Positions 1-6,400 of a stretch of DNA of 6,885 nucleotides are shown one piece after another. A program made the position numbers and the translations under genes. The DNA comes from GCA-965745 sp046704525 (GTDB taxonomy: Archaea > Thermoplasmatota > Thermoplasmata > Thermoplasmatales > Thermoplasmataceae), in assembly GCA_046704525.1 (NCBI GenBank), contig JBJKRS010000008.1, forward strand, positions 1-6,885, given 5' to 3'. Position 1 is the stretch's first letter; the number at the start of each line of letters is the position of its first letter. The notes beneath the pieces were generated by a model. It searched no databases. It was not told where the DNA came from and was given only the letters and a program-made list of their open reading frames with translations.

Positions 1-1
1 G

Positions 2-478
2 TTCAGCATTGACTCTTCCGGATATTTTCCCTTCACGCTCCTTCCAGGTCATGGGGTGCATTTCAGGCCAGCCCCAAAAGAGAAGCAGATCAGGGTCAGT
101 GCAGCAGACTATGTGGGTAGGAACTTCACACTTGAGGAAAACCCAGAGCCGGAGAAGAGCTACTTCGACTTCAGCATCAAGCCAGTCCTGCAGGCTTACT
201 TCCCTGGTGCGGAATCGGCCCGGATAGGGGGGATGTGGGCAGGATACTACTCCTACGATACCATTGATGCCCATCCTTTCGTGTTCGGGGGCATGAACCT
301 CATCATAGCCACCGGAACCAGTGGAAGCGGCTTGATGAAGGGAGATGCAATTGGGAGAGTCGTATCGGCCCTCTACTCGGGGAAAGAGAGGACGAGACTG
401 TATGAAGGCAGGGAAATTGAAACAGCCACACTCGGGGTCATAGGCAGGAATGTACCCAAGGAGAGGTTTGTCCTTTAG
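2..478 (+). CDS. FAD-dependent oxidoreductase, DAO family (FOXRED1-like), C-terminal part
   Basis: The reading frame is open from the left edge (first full codon at nt 2) to TAG at 476-478, so the N-terminal part with the Rossmann dinucleotide motif lies outside the window; 158 codons are visible. A GTG at nt 56 is an internal codon rather than a start, because the homologous frame continues upstream of it. Two blocks identify the family. WAGYYSYDT (visible residues 79-87) resembles the WAGYY-Y-T block of FOXRED1-type proteins. The stretch around NLIIATGTSGSGLMK (99-113), followed by AIGRVVSALYSG, is the typical C-terminal FAD-contacting strand-glycine-helix of DAO oxidoreductases, in which the G-S-G segment faces the flavin. 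These enzymes are flavoproteins that oxidise amines, amino acids or related substrates; the substrate cannot be told from this fragment. No membrane segment is visible. Family assignment is firm, exact function is unknown. Confidence 0.85.
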   Translation, partial: FSIDSSGYFPFTLLPGHGVHFRPAPKEKQIRVSAADYVGRNFTLEENPEPEKSYFDFSIKPVLQAYFPGAESARIGGMWAGYYSYDTIDAHPFVFGGMNLIIATGTSGSGLMKGDAIGRVVSALYSGKERTRLYEGREIETATLGVIGRNVPKERFVL

Positions 479-509
479 TGAACGATGACTGCTTACATCG
501 GGCAAGATG

Positions 510-516
510 TTTATTT
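510..516 (+). promoter_or_regulatory. Putative archaeal box A (TATA) for the Nudix gene
   Basis: TTTATTT is centred at nt 513, 27 bases before the ATG at 540, with a purine-rich stretch (GCAAGATG) just upstream where a BRE would lie. There is no convincing Shine-Dalgarno site before 540. Position and composition fit a leaderless archaeal transcript that starts at or next to the ATG. This is inference from spacing; the motif itself is short. Confidence 0.5.
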
Positions 517-539
517 GCCCGGCAGATAAGGCATGGCAT

Positions 540-962
540 ATGCATCATGAGGCGAGCAGCGGAATAATCGTCTACCGGAGGAACAACGGTACGGTGCAGT
601 TCCTTCTTCTGGAGAGAAGGGAGGGTTTCCTGGATTTCCCGAAGGGCCATATCGAGCAGGGTGAGAATGAAGCTGAGTCAGCCATTCGTGAAACGAGGGA
701 AGAAACCGGGCTTGAGCTGAAACCCGAAGGCAGGTTCAGGTACGAGCAGGAATACTGGTACACCAGGTCCGGCGAGAAGGTCAGGAAAACTGTGACCATG
801 TTCCTTGCCCAGGCGGAGCATGATGCGGAAGTGAATGTGTCATTCGAGCATGAGGGGTACCGCTGGCTGGGTTTCTACGAGGCCATACAGGGCCTGTCGT
901 ACAAGAACCAGCGCAGGATGCTGCAGGCTGCAATGGCAGAAATCATGCCAGAAGGCAGCTGA
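540..962 (+). CDS. Nudix hydrolase, Ap4A hydrolase-like (MutT/Nudix family)
   Basis: This small soluble protein (140 aa) carries a complete Nudix box at residues 36-58. The pattern GX5EX7REUXEEXGU is met by G36, E42, R50-E51, E54-E55 and G57, with L58 in the last position and Thr rather than a large hydrophobic residue at position 52. The acidic residues of the box bind the divalent metals used to hydrolyse a nucleoside-diphosphate-X bond. FLDFPKGHIEQGE before and within the box and the later EYWYTRSGEKVRKTVTMFLA stretch are typical of asymmetrical diadenosine tetraphosphate hydrolases, so cleavage of Ap4A or similar alarmone-like nucleotides is the best guess. An in-frame ATG at 507 would add 11 residues (MFICPADKAWH) not expected in the family. 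I prefer 540 because the box-A-like element at 510-516 would lie inside the longer version and sits at the right distance for a leaderless start at 540. The gene converges on the RraA-like gene with 17 bases between the stop codons. Confidence 0.88.
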   Translation: MHHEASSGIIVYRRNNGTVQFLLLERREGFLDFPKGHIEQGENEAESAIRETREETGLELKPEGRFRYEQEYWYTRSGEKVRKTVTMFLAQAEHDAEVNVSFEHEGYRWLGFYEAIQGLSYKNQRRMLQAAMAEIMPEGS

Positions 963-979
963 GCATTCCGGTACCAGAA

Positions 980-1609
980 TCAGAACCCAAGTATGTCGGA
1001 GAGCATCTTCCCTTCCAGGACCTGCTCGCGGACTTTATGCTCCTTTTCCACTATGCCTTCAGCTCTTGAGACTACTTCCTTGAATTTTGCCTCCGGGATC
1101 CTGATGAGCCCAGAATGGTCGCATGCAATCACGTCGCCCGGGCCAATCTCCACTCCATTCACGGTGACTGTGAGTCCTACCTTCCCGTTTCCTTCCGGGT
1201 CTCCAGCATTGGGCACGAACTCTTTCGCGTATATTGGCATGTCCAGGTTCCCGAGTTCTGCCACATCTCTCACAGAGCCATCAATAACAGCAGCTACTGC
1301 CCCCCTGATCTTGGCAGAATGCGCAAGCAGCTCTCCCATGATTGCCTTTCCATAGCCTCCATTTGATTTTGCCACAAGAATGTCACCCTCAGTCAGAGTA
1401 TCGATTGCCTGCACTACGGCCTTCCAGTCTCCTACAGGTGTCTCGCATGTGACCGCCCTACCGTAAACTGTTGACGCCGGAGGGCTTATGAGCTTGAAGC
1501 TTCCAAGTGACCCTGTGCGTCCCATGGCATCGCTAAGGTTGCAGGTGGAAATCTCTGGATTTATGTCAACGCCTAAAAGAGAGGTTCCAGTCATGCGTGA
1601 AACATTCAT
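980..1609 (-). CDS. RraA / HMG-aldolase-like family protein
   Basis: The 209-aa product belongs to the RraA-like fold (often misnamed demethylmenaquinone methyltransferase). Visible marks are STCNLSDAMG (21-30), the GELLAHSAKIRGA helix (92-104), the signature VIDGSVRD (108-115) whose Arg114-Asp115 pair corresponds to the substrate- and metal-binding Arg-Asp of 4-hydroxy-4-methyl-2-oxoglutarate aldolases, and GDVIACDHSGLIRIP (158-172), close to the family's GDviaDdDGVvviP. Class II HMG/CHA aldolases cleave 4-carboxy-4-hydroxy-2-oxoacids to pyruvate and another oxoacid and can decarboxylate oxaloacetate; true RraA inhibits RNase E, which is not expected in archaea. The length fits the aldolase group better than the roughly 160-aa RraA. 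The first ATG (1609) is chosen because a box-A-like element is centred 27 bases upstream; Met6 (codon 1592-1594) is an alternative. The gene is divergent from treY across 149 bp. Family assignment is sound, substrate unknown. Confidence 0.85.
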   Translation of the reverse strand: MNVSRMTGTSLLGVDINPEISTCNLSDAMGRTGSLGSFKLISPPASTVYGRAVTCETPVGDWKAVVQAIDTLTEGDILVAKSNGGYGKAIMGELLAHSAKIRGAVAAVIDGSVRDVAELGNLDMPIYAKEFVPNAGDPEGNGKVGLTVTVNGVEIGPGDVIACDHSGLIRIPEAKFKEVVSRAEGIVEKEHKVREQVLEGKMLSDILGF

Positions 1610-1630
1610 GCAACCGACTTAAGCTTATTC

Positions 1631-1640
1631 TGATATTATC
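1631..1640 (-). promoter_or_regulatory. Putative box A (TATA) for the RraA-like gene
   Basis: Read on the minus strand this is GATAATATCA, centred about 27 bases upstream of the ATG at 1609. No Shine-Dalgarno-like sequence lies between it and the start codon, which fits a leaderless transcript. A second AT-rich stretch (1621-1630) lies closer and would suit a start at Met6 instead. Confidence 0.5.
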
Positions 1641-1651
1641 CGGAAAATTTG

Positions 1652-1677
1652 CACTGCCCTGCACTGAAGTAACACTG
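1652..1677 (+). repeat. Three phased CACTG direct repeats
   Basis: CACTG occurs at 1652-1656, 1662-1666 and 1673-1677, with repeat starts 10 and 11 bases apart, about one helical turn. All three copies would therefore face the same side of the DNA. They lie upstream of the promoter of the RraA-like gene and about 80-110 bases before the treY start. A regulator-binding array is possible but unproven; a five-base unit can recur by chance. Confidence 0.35.
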
Positions 1678-1727
1678 CCAATATGATGAGAGCATCAGGC
1701 AAACACTTGGGGGATGCCTCAGTGTTA
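1671..1727. promoter_or_regulatory. Candidate operator: AACACT repeats before treY
   Basis: The hexamer AACACT appears at 1671-1676 and 1702-1707 on the plus strand (31 bases, about three turns, apart), and as its complement AGTGTT at 1721-1726. The last two form an inverted repeat, AACACT-N13-AGTGTT, with half-site centres 19 bases apart. The first and third copies form a longer 8-base inverted repeat, TAACACTG (1670-1677) and CAGTGTTA (1720-1727). Between them sits a small dyad, TGCC-AATA-TGATG-AGAG-CATCA-GGCA (1676-1701). The rightmost half-site directly precedes and touches the BRE region of the treY promoter, where a bound protein would block transcription factor B. The repeats are seen in the sequence; the operator role is inference. 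Confidence 0.4.
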
Positions 1728-1729
1728 AG

Positions 1730-1737
1730 TAATATAA
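1730..1737 (+). promoter_or_regulatory. Putative box A (TATA) for the treY operon
   Basis: TAATATAA is centred about 25-26 bases before the treY ATG at 1759, preceded by GTTAAG, which could serve as the BRE. There is no Shine-Dalgarno motif between it and the ATG, so the operon mRNA is probably leaderless at its first gene. Confidence 0.55.
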
Positions 1738-1758
1738 CTGCCTAATATCACGATCCAT

Positions 1759-4371
1759 ATGCGCCATCCTCTTTCCACGTACCGCGTCCAGCTGAACAGC
1801 GAATTTTCATTTAAGGATCTTGAGCGCACAGTGGATTACCTGGACTGGCTGGGAGTCTCATTCATCTATGCATCCCCCATAACACAGGCTGTTCCCGGAA
1901 GCAGACATGGGTACGACGCAACAGATTTCTCAAAGATAAACCCCGAGATCGGAACACTCAGGGAACTCAAATATTTATCTTCAAAGCTAAAAGAAAGGGG
2001 GATGGGATGGCTTCAGGACTTTGCCCCAAATCACATGGCTTACAGCCACCTCAACAGATTCGTGAGGGACATAATGGAAAAGGGCGAGAAGTCCAAGTAC
2101 TCAAGCTATTTCGATATTCAGTGGGTTCGCAAGGGTGATCCGCATCCCGGGAAAATATGCGCCCCATTCCTGGGGAAGGAGTACGTGGAAGCCCTGGAAG
2201 CAGGGGAATTGTCAGTTGACAAGAAATTCTTCCTTAAGTACTTTGACAAGGCCTTCCCTCTGTCGCCGGAAAGCGTGCTGAAGATCAGGGAGGAACTCAA
2301 GTACACGGGGGAAGACTACATCTCATCAGATGAGGATCTTCTCAGGCAGATCAGAATCATAAATTCAGACAGGAAGTTGCTTGATCGGCTGATAAAGGAG
2401 CAGAACTATTCCCTCGAGTACTGGAAGAACGCAAGGAAGGAGATCAATTACAGGAGGTTCTTCACAATCAACGACCTGATATCCCTCAAGGCGGAGAAGG
2501 AATGGGTGTATCAGGAAACGCACCGTCTCATAATCGATCTGATTAGTGATGGCACCATTGACGGGTTGAGGATTGACCATATTGACGGTCTCATGGATCC
2601 GGGCGGTTACCTTATAAGACTCGAGGAAAGCGGAAAATTCTACAGGGTCGTTGAGAAAATCCTGATGCAGGGTGAGGAAATACCCCATGTCTGGGACTGC
2701 AACGGCACCACGGGCTATGATTTTCTGGGTGAGCTGAACAGCCTCTTCACATTGAGGGACTCAGAGGAGGAATTCAGGCGCAACTACGTCAGGATATCAG
2801 GCAACAGGGATCCATACCAGTCGCAACTGGCGTCACTGAAGAGGACAATCATCCAGGAGGACTTTTCGGGAAACCTGGAAAATATCGTCCAGATCGTGAA
2901 GAAGACCATGGAGTCCAACGACAGTTCCTACGCCCCGGATGAACGTGACATAAGGCAGTTCATAACAACGCTGGCAACGAGCCTGGCCATGTACAGGACA
3001 TACGTGCTGTGGGGGCCAGTTCCCAACAGTGATGAGCTTTCAAGGCTCGAAGGTGCCGTTTCAGAAATCGGGTCCCGGCATCCAGACCTGGTGGAATTCT
3101 GCAAGCATTACTCATCGCAGTTGAAGGGCGAAAAGAACCTCGAGGGCCTGGCCGGTGTCGTGCAGCAGCTCACTGGCCCCGTAATGGCCAAGGCTCTGGA
3201 AGATACCCTATTTTTCAGGTTTGTCAGGCTGATATCACTGAATGAGGTCGGTTCCTCCCCAGACCGTTTCGGCTCTTCAGTGGAGGCTTTCCACACTTTC
3301 ATAAAGGAGCGTGGTGTAAAATGGAAATCCACGATGAACTGCACATCAACACATGATACCAAGCTGGGCGAAGACGCAAGGGCGAGGATTTCAGTGTTGA
3401 GCGAGATGCCTGAGAAGTGGTTTGGGATTTTCAGGGACTGGTCCCTGGGCAACAGTGTGTACAAACGCAAAACGGGGAAATCTGAAGCACCGGACAGGAA
3501 TGATGAGTATCTCATCTACCAGGTGATGCTGGCATCGATGCGCTTTGAGGACAAGTTCTCCAAAGATTTCACCCACCGTGTCAGCAAGCATGTCATGAAG
3601 GCGATCAGGGAAGCCGGGGTGCACACTTCATGGGCCGAGCCGGATCACTCATACGAGGAGGCTGTGGCGTCTTTCATTGAAGGCATAACGGACATCTACT
3701 CCTCAAAGGAATTCACGACAGCGTTTGAGAACTTCTGGAACGAGATTTCCGCCCTCGGGGCACTGACCTCGCTTTCACAGCTTGCGATAAAGATGACCGT
3801 TCCAGGGGTCCCCGACATTTACCAGGGTTCGGAACTGTGGAATCTCTCCTTGGCGGATCCAGACAACAGGTCGCCCCTCGATCCGGACTTGCTTATGAAG
3901 AAGATGGACGAACTGGAAAGGATGAGGGAATCCAGGTACTATGCGGACAACCTGGTTCGCACTTACAGGAACGGGCTTATCAAGCTACACTTCACAGAAA
4001 GGCTGCTTAATCTCAGAAGGCAGCACTTCAACCTTTTCATGAACGGAGAATATGTGCCCCTGGAGTTTATAGGGGGGCAGAAGGCAAGAGTAGTGGCATT
4101 CGCAAGGAAAACAGGTGATGAGATCTCCATAACAATTGCCCCAAGGTTCTTTTCTAAGCTCACTCAGAAAGGGAAAACTGCATTCAAGGAAAGTGTGTGG
4201 GCTGACACAGACGTCATGCTGAAATGGAATCTGGACAAGGTTGAAAATGCACTGACAGGTGAGGAGATATCGCTCAAGGGCAAGACTGCCATAGGTATTT
4301 CCAAACTCCTCGGCAGCATGCCTGCTTCAGTTCTCGTAGGGAAGATCCCCGGTGGTGAAATTGGACAATGA
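1759..4371 (+). CDS. treY: Maltooligosyltrehalose synthase (TreY), GH13
   Basis: TreY (EC 5.4.99.15) isomerises the reducing-end alpha-1,4 bond of a maltooligosaccharide to alpha,alpha-1,1, giving maltooligosyltrehalose; it acts in the cytoplasm and no signal peptide is seen. The N-terminus STYRVQLNSEFSF (6-18), ASPITQAVPGSRHGYDATD (38-56) and FAPNHMA (88-94) are family signatures. The GH13 catalytic residues are visible: nucleophile Asp273 in GLRIDHIDGL (269-278), acid/base Glu299 in VVEKIL, and the third carboxylate Asp533 in TSTHDTK. GTTGYDF (316-322), NYRRFFTINDL (230-240) and PGVPDIYQGSELW (682-694) are also TreY-specific. Small departures are Leu536 and Ser705 where many homologues have Arg (HDTKR, DPDNRR). 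At 870 aa it is longer than the Sulfolobus enzyme (about 720 aa). The ATG at 1759 opens directly into the conserved N-terminus and has a well-placed box A. It is the first gene of the operon; its last 20 bases overlap the GH57 gene. Confidence 0.97.
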   Translation: MRHPLSTYRVQLNSEFSFKDLERTVDYLDWLGVSFIYASPITQAVPGSRHGYDATDFSKINPEIGTLRELKYLSSKLKERGMGWLQDFAPNHMAYSHLNRFVRDIMEKGEKSKYSSYFDIQWVRKGDPHPGKICAPFLGKEYVEALEAGELSVDKKFFLKYFDKAFPLSPESVLKIREELKYTGEDYISSDEDLLRQIRIINSDRKLLDRLIKEQNYSLEYWKNARKEINYRRFFTINDLISLKAEKEWVYQETHRLIIDLISDGTIDGLRIDHIDGLMDPGGYLIRLEESGKFYRVVEKILMQGEEIPHVWDCNGTTGYDFLGELNSLFTLRDSEEEFRRNYVRISGNRDPYQSQLASLKRTIIQEDFSGNLENIVQIVKKTMESNDSSYAPDERDIRQFITTLATSLAMYRTYVLWGPVPNSDELSRLEGAVSEIGSRHPDLVEFCKHYSSQLKGEKNLEGLAGVVQQLTGPVMAKALEDTLFFRFVRLISLNEVGSSPDRFGSSVEAFHTFIKERGVKWKSTMNCTSTHDTKLGEDARARISVLSEMPEKWFGIFRDWSLGNSVYKRKTGKSEAPDRNDEYLIYQVMLASMRFEDKFSKDFTHRVSKHVMKAIREAGVHTSWAEPDHSYEEAVASFIEGITDIYSSKEFTTAFENFWNEISALGALTSLSQLAIKMTVPGVPDIYQGSELWNLSLADPDNRSPLDPDLLMKKMDELERMRESRYYADNLVRTYRNGLIKLHFTERLLNLRRQHFNLFMNGEYVPLEFIGGQKARVVAFARKTGDEISITIAPRFFSKLTQKGKTAFKESVWADTDVMLKWNLDKVENALTGEEISLKGKTAIGISKLLGSMPASVLVGKIPGGEIGQ
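4351..4358 (+). promoter_or_regulatory. Shine-Dalgarno-like sequence within the GH57 start region
   Basis: GGTGGTGA matches the ideal GGAGGTGA in seven of eight bases. It contains the GTG codons at 4352 and 4355 that are the formal first starts of the GH57 frame, so it cannot serve them. It would sit just upstream of the in-frame TTG at 4361, which may be the real start. A weaker AGGGA (4337-4341) could serve the GTG starts. Confidence 0.35.
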
Positions 4372-6400
4372 TCAGGCACCCCGTTTCGGCTTCTGCGTGC
4401 ACTCCCACCAGCCAGCGGGCAATTCGGAGACCGTGCTTGAGGAAGTGTTTACAAAAGCGTACAGGCCGTTCTTCGAAGTAATGGATCGGCACAGGGAGGT
4501 GAATTTCAACGCACACTTCAGTGGTTACCTGCTCGAATGGCTTCAGAGGGACCGTCCTGAATACGTGGATATGCTCAGGCGCATGGTGGACAGGGGGCAG
4601 TTGGAAATTCTGGGAGGAGGGTTCTATGAGCCTATCCTGGCATCTGTCCCTGAACGTGACGGGGTTGGCCAGATACACCAGTATGCGGAAAAGCTTCAGG
4701 AGATTTTTGGCATAAAGCCCAGGGGCATGTGGCTTGCCGAAAGAGTCTGGGAGCCACATTTTCCTCGCATACTGGAGAAAGCGGGGATTGAATATACGCT
4801 GGAGGACTACCTGGGTTTCTTGAACGCAGGCATCCCGAAGGAGGAAATTTCAGGCTACTATTCAGTTGAGTTTGAAGGCAGCGTAACCCGTGTCTTCCCG
4901 ATAAATCTTGAGCTGAGGGACTCGATTCCATTCTCGGGGCATGTCAGCGCCGTGAATTCTATAGTGCGGGTGTCAGGTCAGAATTCCGGAAGGCTTGGAG
5001 TCTTCGGGGATGACTGTGAAAAATTCGGGGCGTGGCCTGGTACATACGATCTTTCATACAGAAAGAACTGGATCGAGAAGTTCCTCAGGCTTGCTGAGAG
5101 AAAAGGTGTTGAAACGTGGAAACTGTCTGATTACATGGACAGTTTCACATCATCAGGCCAGGTTTATCTCCCGTCCTGCTCGTACCCGGAGATGATGAGG
5201 TGGGCAATGAACCCGTCCAGCCAGAGAAAGGTCCGCCGGCTGCTGAAGGACCCTGGGATTAAAGGCCAGCAGTTCATAATGGGCGCCCCATGGCGCAACT
5301 TTCTGACCAGGTACGCAGAATCTAAGCAGCTCTACTGGAAGATCAAGTTCGTCAGCACTCTGGTGGCTGAAGCTGGCGAGGATGAAGAAATGCTAAGATT
5401 TCTGTACCGGGGTGAAGCAAACGATGCTTTGTGGCACGGTGTGTTCGGGGGGATCTACTTACCAATACTCCGCATGAATTCATACTCCAGCCTGATCCGG
5501 GCGCAGGTCCTTGCCGAGGAGAAATCAGGAAAGGTTGAATATGCGGACACATTTGCCCCCGATACCGAAGGAAACTCTTCTGCACTGTCAACAGGCCATC
5601 TTTGGGCAGCGATTGACCATACGTCGGGTCTGGAGCTCTCGGAGCTGGATTACAGAAAAAAGGGATACAATGTCATGGACACAGTCACGAGAATGGAGGA
5701 GGCGTACCACGCCTCCCTCGCCAGGGTTATGAAGAAAGGTCAGAGGACCGATGGGAGAATTGACAGTGGCATATATGCCAGGAAGCCGCTATCCATAGGT
5801 TCTATCGTCTATGATCTGTCACCCCGCAGGTCCTTCCGAGACAGGCTGTTCAGCACAAGAAACGAAGTTTACCGCGGCGAGTCATCTTCTGCCCCCAAGA
5901 TTCGCAATGCAAGTTCTCCCCAATATATTGCGAGCGATGATCATTTTGGGGTTTTCAGGGACTATCACATCGTGGAAGGAGAGCATATGGTGAAGGTTGG
6001 CAAGAAAATACTCCTTGAGAGGAGGGGGCCAACAGCCATGGTTGAATACTCAATAGAAGACCTGGATAATTTGCCACGCCACTATGTCTTCGGCTCTGAG
6101 ATCACTCTGTCTTCGCTGGCACTCGATGGGAGCCATATCAACGTGAACGGGAAGAGCCTGGACTCAATCGAGGAGAAGATGTTTGGTGGGGCGGAGATAG
6201 CTGTAGATTACCCCTCCAGGGGACTCAGGATTTCAGTCAATGCGCACCAGGCAGACAGGACTCTTGTTTACCCTGTGAGAACAGTCAGCAATTCCGAAGC
6301 TGGTCTTGAAACGATTCTGCAGGGAGTATGCATCCTTCCCTTTTCAGAACCTGGGAAAACACCTTCTCTGAAAATTTCCATTGCCGTGGAGGGGGAATGA
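4352..6400 (+). CDS. GH57 4-alpha-glucanotransferase / alpha-amylase
   Basis: The product (682 aa) aligns along its length with the Thermococcus litoralis type 4-alpha-glucanotransferase (EC 2.4.1.25, 659 aa), which moves maltodextrin segments between chains. All five GH57 motifs are present: HSHQP (17-21), GGGFYEP (88-94), WLAERVWEP (127-135) with nucleophile Glu130, FGDDCEKFGAWPGT (218-231) holding the acid/base Asp, and YLPSCSYPEM (272-281). A central helical region follows, with RGEANDALWHGVFGGIYLP (353-371) as in the DUF1925 domain. The C-terminal beta domain (DUF1926 type) contains NVMDTVTRMEEAYH (440-453) and YPVRTVSNSEAG (640-651). Cys222 replaces the usual Gly of DDGEKFG. No signal peptide is seen, so it is cytoplasmic. 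The frame starts at GTG 4352, inside treY; GTG 4355 and TTG 4361 are alternatives, the last fitting both the Shine-Dalgarno-like sequence and the shorter leader of the Thermococcus protein. Its place between treY and treZ suggests it supplies or recycles their maltodextrin substrate. Hydrolysis rather than transfer cannot be excluded. Confidence 0.93.
   Translation: MVKLDNDQAPRFGFCVHSHQPAGNSETVLEEVFTKAYRPFFEVMDRHREVNFNAHFSGYLLEWLQRDRPEYVDMLRRMVDRGQLEILGGGFYEPILASVPERDGVGQIHQYAEKLQEIFGIKPRGMWLAERVWEPHFPRILEKAGIEYTLEDYLGFLNAGIPKEEISGYYSVEFEGSVTRVFPINLELRDSIPFSGHVSAVNSIVRVSGQNSGRLGVFGDDCEKFGAWPGTYDLSYRKNWIEKFLRLAERKGVETWKLSDYMDSFTSSGQVYLPSCSYPEMMRWAMNPSSQRKVRRLLKDPGIKGQQFIMGAPWRNFLTRYAESKQLYWKIKFVSTLVAEAGEDEEMLRFLYRGEANDALWHGVFGGIYLPILRMNSYSSLIRAQVLAEEKSGKVEYADTFAPDTEGNSSALSTGHLWAAIDHTSGLELSELDYRKKGYNVMDTVTRMEEAYHASLARVMKKGQRTDGRIDSGIYARKPLSIGSIVYDLSPRRSFRDRLFSTRNEVYRGESSSAPKIRNASSPQYIASDDHFGVFRDYHIVEGEHMVKVGKKILLERRGPTAMVEYSIEDLDNLPRHYVFGSEITLSSLALDGSHINVNGKSLDSIEEKMFGGAEIAVDYPSRGLRISVNAHQADRTLVYPVRTVSNSEAGLETILQGVCILPFSEPGKTPSLKISIAVEGE
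6388..6395 (+). promoter_or_regulatory. Shine-Dalgarno site for treZ
   Basis: GGAGGGGG ends shortly before the treZ ATG at 6401; the core GGAGG leaves an 8-base spacer. It lies in the last codons of the GH57 gene, so treZ is set up for translation from the shared mRNA. This decides for ATG 6401 over the out-of-frame ATG at 6397, which meets a stop after seven codons. Confidence 0.7.

Noticed and set aside
967..978. Palindrome around GGTACC between the convergent Nudix and RraA-like genes, as a terminator
   Set aside because: The symmetry is only six perfect bases with a mismatch outside, there is no T-run on either strand, and the gap is 17 bases. There is not enough to call a terminator.
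993..1355. A 120-codon plus-strand open frame inside the RraA-like gene
   Set aside because: The minus strand here encodes a protein with clear family motifs; the plus-strand translation is Ser/Pro-rich low-information sequence.
4274..4759. A 161-codon open frame on the minus strand across the treY/GH57 junction
   Set aside because: It lies opposite two strongly conserved coding frames, its translation has no recognisable domain, and no promoter or ribosome site supports it. It is a shadow of the plus-strand genes.
6397..6399. ATG overlapping the GH57 stop (ATGA) as the start of treZ
   Set aside because: That frame reaches TAA after seven codons. The TreZ frame begins at the ATG at 6401.
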